Positions 1 to 4,874 of a stretch of DNA of 7,222 nt are shown one piece after another. Numbering within the stretch: the stretch's first letter is position 1; every line of letters begins with the position of its first letter. A program made the translations under genes and the position numbers. This DNA is from Caryophanales bacterium (GTDB lineage Bacteria; Bacillota; Bacilli; Alicyclobacillales; SLC66): assembly GCA_027341705.1 (NCBI GenBank), contig DAIELO010000055.1, forward strand, positions 1 to 7,222, in the 5' to 3' direction. Below the pieces are notes generated by a model that was not told the DNA's origin, did not search any database, and saw nothing but the letters and a program-made list of their open reading frames with translations.

Positions 1-66
1 CGGAAACAGGTTGCTCCTTGCTTCACGGATTTTTTTTTGCCATTTTTTAGCGATATATTCCCTGAA
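1..66 (-). other. Sequence beyond the group II intron 3' end (possible 3' exon)
   Basis: This is the DNA immediately 3' of the intron end on the minus strand. One minus-strand frame stays open to the window edge and reads as a lysine/arginine-rich peptide (it includes REYIAKKWQKK), which could be part of an interrupted gene. The segment is too short to identify, and another minus frame is also open, so this is only a note on what flanks the intron. Confidence 0.2.
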
Positions 67-69
67 ATC

Positions 70-147
70 GGGTAGGAGGCTGATTATTAATTAATCAGCC
101 GACCTCCCACACCACCGTACGTACCGTTCGGTATACGGCGGTTCCCA
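70..147 (-). ncRNA. Group II intron domains V and VI
   Basis: Read on the minus strand, 142-134 (ACCGCCGTA) pairs with 119-111 (TACGGTGGT) as a nine-base-pair stem with one G-U pair. A short inner stem TACC/GGTA closes the GAAC loop, and a two-base CG bulge lies on the 3' side. This is the canonical shape of catalytic domain V. Domain VI follows: 100-92 pairs perfectly with 86-78 (GGCTGATTA/TAATCAGCC), with an A/T-rich loop where the branch-point adenosine would lie nearby. These structures look intact although the encoded maturase is broken. Assignment rests on fold and on the order maturase-DV-DVI-intron end. Confidence 0.8.
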
Positions 148-150
148 AGT

Positions 151-641
151 TTACACCATAACAGTCTTAAGATAATCCGAGAAAAATGTATACCCTGCTT
201 GCTTTAGGCGAGCATCGGTTAACGTAGTGTGAAGAATAGGGCTCTTGGCAATCCGCCAATAGCCTTTTCTTGTACACGCGAATATAAAAGCCGTGTGGTG
301 GTCTTTACCAAATTTACGGAGCATGGCATATCGGGTGCGGACTCGTTTCCATCGTTTCCAAATATACATCCGTATCCTCCGTCTACCATCCTATCGATTG
401 CTTTGAGCACGTTTTGCATATCTGCAAGTTTAAAGTAGCTCACCCAACCCGTGATGAATTGTCTCAGCTTTGTCTTCAGCAGTTCGTATCCAAACCCATT
501 GCTTCTTGCCGTGAGCTCTTTTACTTTTGCTTTCATTTTGCTGATGCTCTTCGCATGGACACGTAGTTTGATTCCCTCTTTAGATGGGTAAAATCCATAG
601 CCTAGAAACTTAATCTTGCCGATGTACGCAACCACCATCAA
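151..641 (-). pseudogene. Group II intron maturase, C-terminal fragment, frameshifted
   Basis: The first frame, from about 638 down to about 386, reads KFLGYGFYPSKEG, then HAKSISKMKAKVKELTARSN, then LRQFITGWVSYFKLADMQ. These are typical blocks of the maturase (domain X/GIIM) region of LtrA-type proteins. Near 384-386 the reading frame shifts by one base. The expected continuation RRRIRMYIWKRWKRVR and then TRKGYWRIAKSPIL is found in another frame, ending at the TAA at 151-153. A single-base deletion explains this. The reverse transcriptase domain that should precede it is missing, so only roughly the last 160 codons remain of a protein usually above 400 residues. In the live family the protein binds the intron RNA, promotes splicing and copies the RNA at the target; this copy cannot make a full product. 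Confidence 0.88.
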
Positions 642-713
642 TTCTGCTACTGACGGGTTTTCGTTCGATAATTCATGGCTAAAAATCCTCTTTTCAAACC
701 ATTATTCATGAAA

Positions 714-734
714 AACGTTAGAAAATTGGTTAGA
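714..734 (+). repeat. Left copy of a ~20 bp direct repeat flanking the AbrB/RelE module
   Basis: The left copy starts AACGTTAGAAAAT and ends GGTTAGA. A second copy at 1533-1552 starts with the same 13 bases and ends CGTTAGA, so the pair differs by one substitution and one indel. The copies lie outside the toxin-antitoxin pair on either side, in the same orientation. Chance cannot be excluded in A/T-rich DNA. Confidence 0.45.
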
Positions 735-760
735 GGTAGACACCCACTATTGTAGGGTGT
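726..760 (+). promoter_or_regulatory. Candidate promoter and operator of the AbrB/RelE pair
   Basis: A -35-like TTGGTT (726-731) is followed after 16 bases by a -10-like TATTGT (748-753). An inverted repeat ACACCC (740-745) / GGGTGT (755-760) straddles the -10. AbrB-fold antitoxins typically repress their own promoter by binding such repeats, so this is the likely autoregulatory operator. Both elements are imperfect and the assignment is inference from position. Confidence 0.4.
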
Positions 761-796
761 AATGAAATCGCATATGCTAAAAACGAGGTGATAAAA

Positions 797-1045
797 ATGG
801 CTGTAAAAAAACCGATAGCCGTAAAAATGGACGCCGCTGGAAAAATTACATTACCGAAAGCGATTCGTGAAAAATTGGGTGCCCATGCGGGGGATGTGTT
901 TTATGTCGTAGAAGATGGGAAAGGCGGTCTGCGGATTATCAAAGAAAATCCATTTGATGTATTGGCGGAAGAAGCGATTAAACTGGATGATGAAGGTAAA
1001 ACGATTCCATTAGAGGAGGCACTTAGGAGGTTAGGGCTTGATTAA
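797..1045 (+). CDS. AbrB/SpoVT-fold antitoxin with RelB-like C-terminal tail
   Basis: This 82-residue protein is the DNA-binding antitoxin of a type II toxin-antitoxin pair. Residues 7-48 form a swapped-hairpin AbrB/MazE domain, with the core VKMDAAGKITLPKAIREKLG followed by the strand FYVVEDGKGGLRI. Residues 52-82, with DEGKTIPLEEALRRLGL, form an acidic amphipathic tail of the kind RelB/Phd antitoxins use to wrap a RelE toxin; that reading is inference from pattern. The ATG at 797 is chosen because GAGGTG (785-790) sits six bases upstream; an in-frame GTG at 788 lies inside that ribosome binding site. The gene overlaps the toxin start by eight bases, giving translational coupling. An inverted repeat in the promoter suggests autorepression. 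Confidence 0.85.
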   Translation: MAVKKPIAVKMDAAGKITLPKAIREKLGAHAGDVFYVVEDGKGGLRIIKENPFDVLAEEAIKLDDEGKTIPLEEALRRLGLD

Positions 1046-1334
1046 AGTAACTTTGACCCCTAATGCATTGAAGGACTTGACCAAATTGGACAAGCCTATC
1101 TCCAAAAAAGCAAGCACAGCTCTAACCAAGCTCCAAACAAATCCAAAAGCGGGTCATACACTGGAAGGAAGTCTAAAGAACACTCGTGCGCTTGAGTTTA
1201 CAGTCGTTGGCACTGCATATCGAATCGCGTATATCTTTCGTGAAGACAAAAATAGATGTGTTGTATTTGCTATTGGTTCTCATGAAAATTTTTACCAACT
1301 GGCTGCAAGACGTCACAAAACACTGAAAGAATAG
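1038..1334 (+). CDS. RelE/ParE-family toxin
   Basis: This 98-residue basic protein is the likely toxin partner of the upstream antitoxin. The family consists of small alpha/beta proteins that either cut mRNA on the ribosome (RelE) or poison gyrase (ParE). The N-terminal part has the usual strand then two helices (residues 1-35). The C-terminal sheet carries YRIAYIF (61-67) and VVFAIGSHENFYQLAARR (75-92), the characteristic RelE/ParE ending, with R62, H82, Y86 and R91/R92 as candidate functional residues. Translation starts at TTG 1038: AGGAGG at 1025-1030 lies seven bases upstream, and this start gives a full-length family member. No intrinsic terminator is evident after the stop. I cannot tell from sequence alone whether it is a ribonuclease or a gyrase poison. 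Confidence 0.83.
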   Translation: MIKVTLTPNALKDLTKLDKPISKKASTALTKLQTNPKAGHTLEGSLKNTRALEFTVVGTAYRIAYIFREDKNRCVVFAIGSHENFYQLAARRHKTLKE

Positions 1335-1551
1335 TAATTGGCACACGCCGAGTGGTAGGTCTTGCCGATACAATCGCCGCGCGCGCGAAGTAGTTCTGAA
1401 TGTTGGTCTGCGTATACTGGAATTGTGGATACCCCGGCAGCAGATCCAATTCGAATTGATTAACTTCCAACGAAAATGCAGGAGAAAGCGGCGGAAGGGT
1501 TTGAGGATGCTCTCCAATCATTTCGAGACTCGAACGTTAGAAAATCGTTAG
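1335..1551. other. Intergenic stretch with an unassigned minus-strand reading frame
   Basis: Between the toxin stop and the tRNA-Leu terminator no recognisable gene is seen. A minus-strand frame from an ATG at 1521 runs on to 1270 under the toxin gene. Its first ~60 codons, with LPPLSPAFSLEVNQFELDLL and YPQFQYTQTNIQNYF, have a protein-like composition, but there is no ribosome binding site ahead of the ATG and I do not recognise a family. It may be the relic of a gene cut by arrival of the toxin-antitoxin pair, or a chance frame. Confidence 0.25.
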
Positions 1552-1552
1552 A
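1533..1552 (+). repeat. Right copy of the ~20 bp direct repeat
   Basis: This copy starts AACGTTAGAAAAT and ends CGTTAGA, matching 714-734 except for one substitution and one indel. It abuts the T-tract of the tRNA-Leu terminator. Confidence 0.45.
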
Positions 1553-1580
1553 AAAAAGGAACGATCCGTAAGACCGTTCC
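1552..1580 (-). terminator. Intrinsic terminator after tRNA-Leu
   Basis: On the minus strand GGAACGGTC (1580-1572) pairs with GATCGTTCC (1566-1558) as nine base pairs including one G-U, around the loop TTACG. Six Ts follow at once (1557-1552). It lies 26 bases past the tRNA 3' end and would end tRNA transcription. Confidence 0.9.
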
Positions 1581-1605
1581 CTGTAAAAACCCTTGATATT
1601 ACTGA

Positions 1606-1689
1606 TGCCGAGGACGGGACTCGAACCCGTACGAGGTTCCCCTCACTGGATTTTAAGTCCAGAGCGTCTGCCGATTCCGCCACCTCGGC
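1606..1689 (-). tRNA. tRNA-Leu (anticodon UAA)
   Basis: The 84-base gene has a seven-pair acceptor stem (GCCGAGG/CCTCGGC) and a discriminator A. The anticodon stem CTGGA/TCCAG closes the loop CTTAAAA, giving anticodon TAA. A class II variable arm (GAGG/CCTC) and a perfect T arm (ACGGG, TTCGAGT, CCCGT) follow. The long variable arm and the anticodon agree on leucine. The 3' end is followed by TCA, so CCA must be added after transcription, unlike the neighbouring tRNA-Gly and tRNA-Asp. It lies 77 bases downstream of tRNA-Gly on the same strand and has its own promoter and terminator. Confidence 0.96.
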
Positions 1690-1711
1690 GTATAACCAGA
1701 TAGCTGAAATA

Positions 1712-1740
1712 ATAGTAAGGCATGTAAACGAGAATGTCAA
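1712..1740 (-). promoter_or_regulatory. Promoter of tRNA-Leu
   Basis: On the minus strand a perfect TTGACA (1740-1735), a 17-base spacer and TACTAT (1717-1712) form a near-consensus sigma-A type promoter. Transcription would start about 16 bases before the mature tRNA 5' end. Thus tRNA-Leu need not depend on read-through from tRNA-Gly. Confidence 0.85.
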
Positions 1741-1766
1741 ACGCAAGTCCCAGATCACAGCCATAG

Positions 1767-1841
1767 TGGAGCGGAAGACGGGATTCGAACCCGCGACCCT
1801 CGCCTTGGCAAGGCGATGCTCTACCCCTGAGCCACTTCCGC
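1767..1841 (-). tRNA. tRNA-Gly (anticodon GCC)
   Basis: The acceptor stem GCGGAAG pairs with CTTCCGC. The anticodon stem TCGCC/GGCGA closes the loop TTGCCAA, giving GCC. The T arm GCGGG, TTCGAAT, CCCGT has one G-U pair. The discriminator is T, and CCA is encoded (1769-1767). The total is 75 bases with CCA and all arms are standard. Its promoter lies just upstream, partly inside the end of the MBL-fold hydrolase gene. Confidence 0.97.
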
Positions 1842-1866
1842 ATGTTTTTTAGATAAGACAATTGTT

Positions 1867-1896
1867 AGAATACCTTATTGTCTACTAGTTTGTCAA
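1867..1896 (-). promoter_or_regulatory. Promoter of tRNA-Gly, overlapping the hydrolase gene end
   Basis: On the minus strand a perfect TTGACA (1896-1891), an 18-base spacer and TATTCT (1872-1867) precede tRNA-Gly by 25 bases. The -35 element lies within the last codons of the hydrolase gene, whose stop is at 1887-1885. Confidence 0.8.
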
Positions 1897-2661
1897 CTTG
1901 ACAGCATCGTTTAGCCGCTTTTCTTCTCCAGGCTCCAACCACCAAATGCGATTGATCAGGTCTGGATCTGACGCAACCAACGATCGCAACAACTTTGGCG
2001 GTTCATGGATGTCTTCTCTCGTTAGCTTAAACGCACCCCAATGTATTGGCAACATGTAACTTGCCCCCACATCGCGAAAAGCCTTCAAGGCATCAGAAGG
2101 ATCCATATGCATCATATGAAACCACTCTCGCGGTTCATATGCACCTATCGGAATCAACGCAGTCACGGGCTGATTCCCGTTCATTCCAGCATTAAAATCA
2201 TTGCGATAACCTGTATCTCCAGCAAACCAGAATGAGTGATCCATACCCTTTACAAATATACCAGCTGAAGAACGATACCTTTCCAGCCAACGCTTCCCTC
2301 GATGGTTCACTGGCGTTAAGCTGAATTGAAAATCTCCATGTGTAAATATTTGACCCATTTCTAATTCGTAAATGTTTCGAAATCCAATGTTTTTTAGCAG
2401 CGACATGTGTCCACGCGGACAAATTACGTCTGCAACGCTAGATCTCGCAATTTTGCGAAGTGTTTTACGATCAAGATGATCCCAATGAGCGTGTGAAAGC
2501 AATACATAATTGATCTGCTTTAAGTCATCGGACACATAGCCGGCTGGGCGTTTCCTACGCACAACCAAAGCACGATTGGAAACGATCGGGTCAGTAATGA
2601 ATCTTTGCCCATTCACATCTACCAACACAGTGGAATGCCCGATAAACTTGTAACTTATCAT
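1885..2661 (-). CDS. MBL-fold metal-dependent hydrolase (NAPE-PLD/UlaG-like)
   Basis: This 258-residue protein of the metallo-beta-lactamase fold is a cytosolic hydrolase expected to bind two metal ions. Visible motifs are YKFIGHSTVLVDVNGQRFITDP (residues 4-25, split here only by count), the metal site HAHWDH (57-62), H120 in PVNHRGKR, FAGDTGY with D149, the block IPIGAYEPREW (170-180), and PIHWGAFKL with H207. This order matches the NAPE-phospholipase D-like/UlaG-like branch, whose bacterial substrates are mostly unknown, so no substrate is proposed. The ATG at 2661 is chosen because GAGGAG lies about ten bases upstream and because an upstream GTG at 2709 falls inside a probable terminator of tRNA-Asp. 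The gene is intact and full length. Confidence 0.9.
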   Translation of the reverse strand: MISYKFIGHSTVLVDVNGQRFITDPIVSNRALVVRRKRPAGYVSDDLKQINYVLLSHAHWDHLDRKTLRKIARSSVADVICPRGHMSLLKNIGFRNIYELEMGQIFTHGDFQFSLTPVNHRGKRWLERYRSSAGIFVKGMDHSFWFAGDTGYRNDFNAGMNGNQPVTALIPIGAYEPREWFHMMHMDPSDALKAFRDVGASYMLPIHWGAFKLTREDIHEPPKLLRSLVASDPDLINRIWWLEPGEEKRLNDAVKLTN

Positions 2662-2697
2662 CAGGCGACAACTCCTCGCTAGTCTAGGGGAAAATAA

Positions 2698-2721
2698 GAA
2701 AAAGCCCACTCCATTGAGCTT
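2698..2721 (-). terminator. Probable intrinsic terminator after tRNA-Asp
   Basis: On the minus strand AAGCTC (2721-2716) pairs with GGGCTT (2707-2702), with one G-U, across an eight-base loop. The Ts at the end of the stem continue into TTTC and a T-rich run. It separates tRNA-Asp from the hydrolase gene. The stem is short, so confidence is moderate. Confidence 0.5.
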
Positions 2722-2757
2722 ACACTCTTGCGTGGACCAGAATTAAATTAAAATATT

Positions 2758-2834
2758 TGGCGGAGCTGACGGGATTCGAACCCGCGATCTCCTGCGTGAC
2801 AGGCAGGCATGTTAGGCCTCTACACCACAGCTCC
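2758..2834 (-). tRNA. tRNA-Asp (anticodon GUC)
   Basis: The acceptor stem GGAGCTG pairs with CAGCTCC, with discriminator G and encoded CCA (2760-2758). The anticodon stem CCTGC/GCAGG closes the loop CTGTCAC, giving GTC. The T arm GCGGG, TTCGAAT, CCCGT is standard and the D arm has the usual GGTGTAGAGGCC form. The total is 77 bases with CCA. It follows the deviant tRNA-like gene at 2844-2931 by nine bases and is probably transcribed with it. Confidence 0.97.
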
Positions 2835-2843
2835 AAGTCTGAT

Positions 2844-2931
2844 TGGTGGAATCGACGGGATTCAAACCCACAACTCTTGCGCTGCCAATGCAACGTTCAA
2901 AGCGTGATGGCTATTCGCAACGGTTGATTCC
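2844..2931 (-). pseudogene. tRNA-like gene, deviant or decayed
   Basis: The 88-base unit starts GGAATC, which pairs with GATTCC ahead of a discriminator A and encoded CCA (2846-2844). A T arm GTGGG, TTTGAAT, CCCGT is present, but C56 of the T loop is replaced by T and two stem pairs are wobbles. In place of a normal D arm there is at most GCG/CGC around 11 bases, without the conserved GG. The anticodon region cannot be folded well: either CGTTGC/GCAGCG with a four-base loop, or a weak stem round ATTGGCA, which would read TGG (Pro). A near-consensus promoter lies only about 10 bases upstream and tRNA-Asp follows, so it is probably still transcribed. It is either a decaying tRNA or a tRNA-like RNA with another role. 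Confidence 0.6.
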
Positions 2932-2941
2932 AACGACGATT

Positions 2942-2970
2942 AGAATACCATCATACCGTATCCATGTCAA
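2942..2970 (-). promoter_or_regulatory. Promoter of the tRNA-like / tRNA-Asp unit
   Basis: On the minus strand a perfect TTGACA (2970-2965), a 17-base spacer and TATTCT (2947-2942) are present. Predicted transcription starts near 2935, only a few bases ahead of the tRNA-like 5' end at 2931. This resembles the promoters of tRNA-Gly and tRNA-Leu in the same window. Confidence 0.85.
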
Positions 2971-3059
2971 CCGTGACGATGACACCGTAGTGGTCAGCTA
3001 CTGATGGGCAGACGAGAGGATTCAATGTGGATTTTCACATCATCGCTCATCAATGATTT

Positions 3060-3101
3060 CGTGGCTGGCAGGAATCGGACCTATGACCCTCAAAGCTCTC
3101 G
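3060..3101 (-). pseudogene. Degenerate tRNA 3' half
   Basis: Read on the minus strand, an anticodon-stem-like end is followed by a variable loop GGGTC, a T arm ATAGG, TCCGATT, CCTGC (loop with the TYCRATT pattern, stem with one mismatch), and then CAGCCAC, which would be the 3' acceptor strand. No matching 5' acceptor GTGGCTG, D arm or CCA is seen. The rest of 2971-3190 holds no gene I can support. This is either a decayed tRNA or a remnant left by integration at a tRNA 3' end. Confidence 0.35.
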
Positions 3102-3190
3102 CATAAAATAGTAAATACGGAAATAATAATAATATGGATATCCCCATGCCACAGTAAAAGCACGAATTGTACGCTGAAAAAAAATAATCC

Positions 3191-3664
3191 TTACTTTTGC
3201 GTCTGTTTGGCCAGCCAATCGGAGACTTGCTGAATTTGGGCAGGGCTATGCAAATCACCGTCCGGAGGCATGCCCATGCTATATTTAGTGCTAGCGATAA
3301 ACTTGTGCAGTTGTGTAGAGGTTGCTATATTTCCAATTCCTCGCAATTCCGGACCAAACATTCCGCCTTCCAGATCATTCCCGTGGCAGCCGGAACAAGT
3401 CGTCTGATAAAGTGTGTAGCCTGGCATTGAAGTGGCAAGCAGGGTTTTGCTCGTCGGATTTTTCGGCGGAAATGGCAGATCTGTAAATCCATCTGTGTAA
3501 CCCTCGTCGTTTGAGGTACTTTGCGTTCCTAAAGACGAAGAACTCGTCGAAGAGGTAGGCGACGATGCTGGGCTTGCACTGTTTCCTGAAGTCAAACCAC
3601 AACCTGTTAACACCAAAGTCCCGAAAAGCGCAAATGAACCGGCAAATTTGAAAAAAGTACGCAT
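3191..3664 (-). CDS. Lipoprotein cytochrome c (single CXXCH)
   Basis: This 157-residue mono-haem c-type cytochrome would be anchored on the outer face of the membrane. The signal peptide ends in the lipobox LTGC with C22 as the lipidated residue. Residues 24-52 are a Ser/Thr/Pro-rich flexible linker. Haem attachment is at CSGCH (90-94), and the axial methionine is M130 or M132 in SMGMPPDG, giving a small class I domain of about 80 residues like cytochrome c550/c551 of bacilli. GGAGGG lies five bases before the ATG. It is the last gene of the minus-strand copper/redox operon, 53 bases after the thioredoxin-like gene, so it is a likely electron donor to, or partner of, a terminal oxidase; that role is inference from family and neighbours. 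Confidence 0.93.
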   Translation of the reverse strand: MRTFFKFAGSFALFGTLVLTGCGLTSGNSASPASSPTSSTSSSSLGTQSTSNDEGYTDGFTDLPFPPKNPTSKTLLATSMPGYTLYQTTCSGCHGNDLEGGMFGPELRGIGNIATSTQLHKFIASTKYSMGMPPDGDLHSPAQIQQVSDWLAKQTQK

Positions 3665-3717
3665 GATATCCCTCCGGTTTTGTGCAATAAAGAATGATAT
3701 AGGAGAGCCCTGCGGTA

Positions 3718-4245
3718 TCAGTGTCCGAGGGCCTGCACCATCATGGTCTGCATCTGCTGCCCGCTCAAATAGCCCAAATGCACACTGAGGACTTTTCCTG
3801 TTGAACTCAACAAGAACGTCGTAGGGAGACCGGTGACGTTGTATTCGTGCATAAAAACACCTTTCTGGTCCAGAAGAACGGGATACTTGATCCCATATTT
3901 CTTTACAAACGATGCCGCATCTTTGGTGTTATCATCCTGTGTCATGTTCACGCCAACAAACTGTACCCGACTGGCATATTTGGAAGCCATACGCACCAAA
4001 TCCGGCGTTTCCTGCTGACATTGGTCGCACCAAGATGCGAAAGCGTTTAATAGGATAGGTTTATTGTTATGTGTTAAGTCGTGCAAGGAAATGGTTTTCC
4101 CGCCATCACTAAGCGATGTCAAAGAAAACCCCGGCGCAATGTGTCCCGGTATAGGCGCTGCGGTGGATGTTGAGGATTGAATGCCACATCCGGCAACAAG
4201 CAATGTTCCGCACGCAACCGCCAATAATTGCAGGTTCCAACGCAT
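3718..4245 (-). CDS. TlpA/ResA-like thioredoxin-fold lipoprotein
   Basis: This 175-residue thiol-disulfide oxidoreductase of the TlpA/ResA/AhpC-TSA type would face outside the membrane. The lipobox VAGC gives C20 as the lipidated cysteine. The thioredoxin-like domain runs from about residue 35, with APGFSLTSL, then PILLNAFASWCDQCQQETPD holding the C73-x-x-C76 active site, and the cis-proline P141 in GLPTTFLL. ResA-type proteins keep the apocytochrome CXXCH cysteines, or the oxidase CuA cysteines, reduced; the adjacent cytochrome c and SCO genes suit either role. The active site is CDQC rather than the common CEPC/CxPC, so its redox potential may differ. GGAGGT sits six bases before the ATG. 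The gene is intact. Confidence 0.9.
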   Translation of the reverse strand: MRWNLQLLAVACGTLLVAGCGIQSSTSTAAPIPGHIAPGFSLTSLSDGGKTISLHDLTHNNKPILLNAFASWCDQCQQETPDLVRMASKYASRVQFVGVNMTQDDNTKDAASFVKKYGIKYPVLLDQKGVFMHEYNVTGLPTTFLLSSTGKVLSVHLGYLSGQQMQTMMVQALGH

Positions 4246-4339
4246 TCAGGTACCTCCGCATTCTATTATTTAAATGATTTCGGATAGGCCGAAGTCCCAC
4301 ACGGTTTTGATCAGACAACCGCGAGGGACACAGTGTCAA

Positions 4340-4849
4340 TCATTTCGTGACGACAATCTTCTGCGGTCCCGTCATGATCATCATTCCATTCGCCGTAACG
4401 TGATACATCACATCGTATGTACCGGCACTTTTGAAGCTGTATTGAATTGAGTAGATGCCGTCACCAGTCCGCTGCGCATGCACTAGCTCGTTGGTTGTGG
4501 GTTGTGAGCCGTTCGGCCAGATTTGAAACATTACCTCTTCCACTTGTTTCGCTGGAATTGGCTTTCCTTGTTGCATGACCAATACGGAAAACTGATTCCC
4601 CTTGCCCACTGCCGTTTGTTTGGGTATCGTCATTTTCACTTTTGCCATGGGTTGCTTGGAGTTGGAAGAATTCATCGGCGTACTCATGGACTGGTTGCTC
4701 GTCGATTGGCTGGTAGAATTGCTCATTGAATTGCTCATTGAATTGCTCGCGACACTGCTCGCGCCACAGCCTGTGATAGCGAATGATACCAAGGCAAGCA
4801 CGCCAATTGACGCAAGTCCGACCACTGTTTTTCGATTTGATCGCATCAT
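4340..4849 (-). CDS. YtkA/FixH-like lipoprotein with Met/Ser-rich linker
   Basis: About 169 residues, with a signal peptide ending in the lipobox ITGC (C28 from this start). Residues ~34-68 are a linker rich in Ser, Asn and Met containing repeated SNSM units. The rest is a beta-rich YtkA-like domain with VKMTIPKQTAVGKGNQFSV, then GDGIYSIQYSFKSAGTYDVM and a Met-rich HVTANGMMIM ending. YtkA/FixH-like proteins are small extracytoplasmic proteins found with oxidase assembly and copper genes; their exact role is unsettled. The methionines could bind Cu(I), which is inference. Three tandem ATGs (4852, 4849, 4846) follow GGAGGT at 4860-4855. The second, five bases away, or the third, eight bases away, is best placed; the second is used here. 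It lies 25 bases after the SCO gene. Confidence 0.83.
   Translation of the reverse strand: MMRSNRKTVVGLASIGVLALVSFAITGCGASSVASNSMSNSMSNSTSQSTSNQSMSTPMNSSNSKQPMAKVKMTIPKQTAVGKGNQFSVLVMQQGKPIPAKQVEEVMFQIWPNGSQPTTNELVHAQRTGDGIYSIQYSFKSAGTYDVMYHVTANGMMIMTGPQKIVVTK
4716..4748 (-). repeat. 12 bp in-frame tandem repeat in the YtkA-like gene
   Basis: The plus-strand unit GAATTGCTCATT occurs twice in full (4716-4727, 4728-4739) and then as nine bases. On the coding strand each unit adds four residues of Ser/Asn/Met. It allows the linker length to change by slippage without a frameshift. Confidence 0.85.
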
Positions 4850-4874
4850 CATTTACCTCCACGCCGGTCTATTA

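Larger units (their letters stand above)
67..641 (-). mobile_element. 3' remnant of a group II intron
   Basis: On the minus strand the region contains, in order, the C-terminal part of an intron-encoded reverse transcriptase/maturase, then domain V and domain VI RNA, then a CTACCCGAT-like intron 3' terminus near 67. The 5' domains I-III and the RT domain are absent: reading upstream of 641, the maturase frame loses family resemblance within a few codons and meets a stop at 702-704. The DNA beyond that belongs to the promoter region of a toxin-antitoxin pair. The element cannot encode its own mobility, because it has no RT domain and its maturase is frameshifted. The right boundary is approximate, as it is set by loss of similarity. 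The order of parts and the RNA fold make the group II identity secure. Confidence 0.85.

Noticed and set aside
1521..1537. TTCGAGACTCGAACG resembling a tRNA T arm
   Set aside because: The flanking bases do not pair as a five-pair stem on either strand and no acceptor or anticodon arm is nearby.
1643..1861. Minus-strand open frames across the tRNA genes
   Set aside because: They are read through tRNA-Gly and tRNA-Leu and include the familiar false peptides (such as RGGGIGRRSGLK) that tRNA genes give.
2041..2422. Open frames on both strands inside the hydrolase gene
   Set aside because: They are shadows of a gene with complete metal-binding motifs.
3156..3175. Hairpin AGCGT/GTGCT with a short T run after the cytochrome c gene
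   Set aside because: It has only five pairs, two of them wobbles, and three to four Ts; too weak to call as a terminator.
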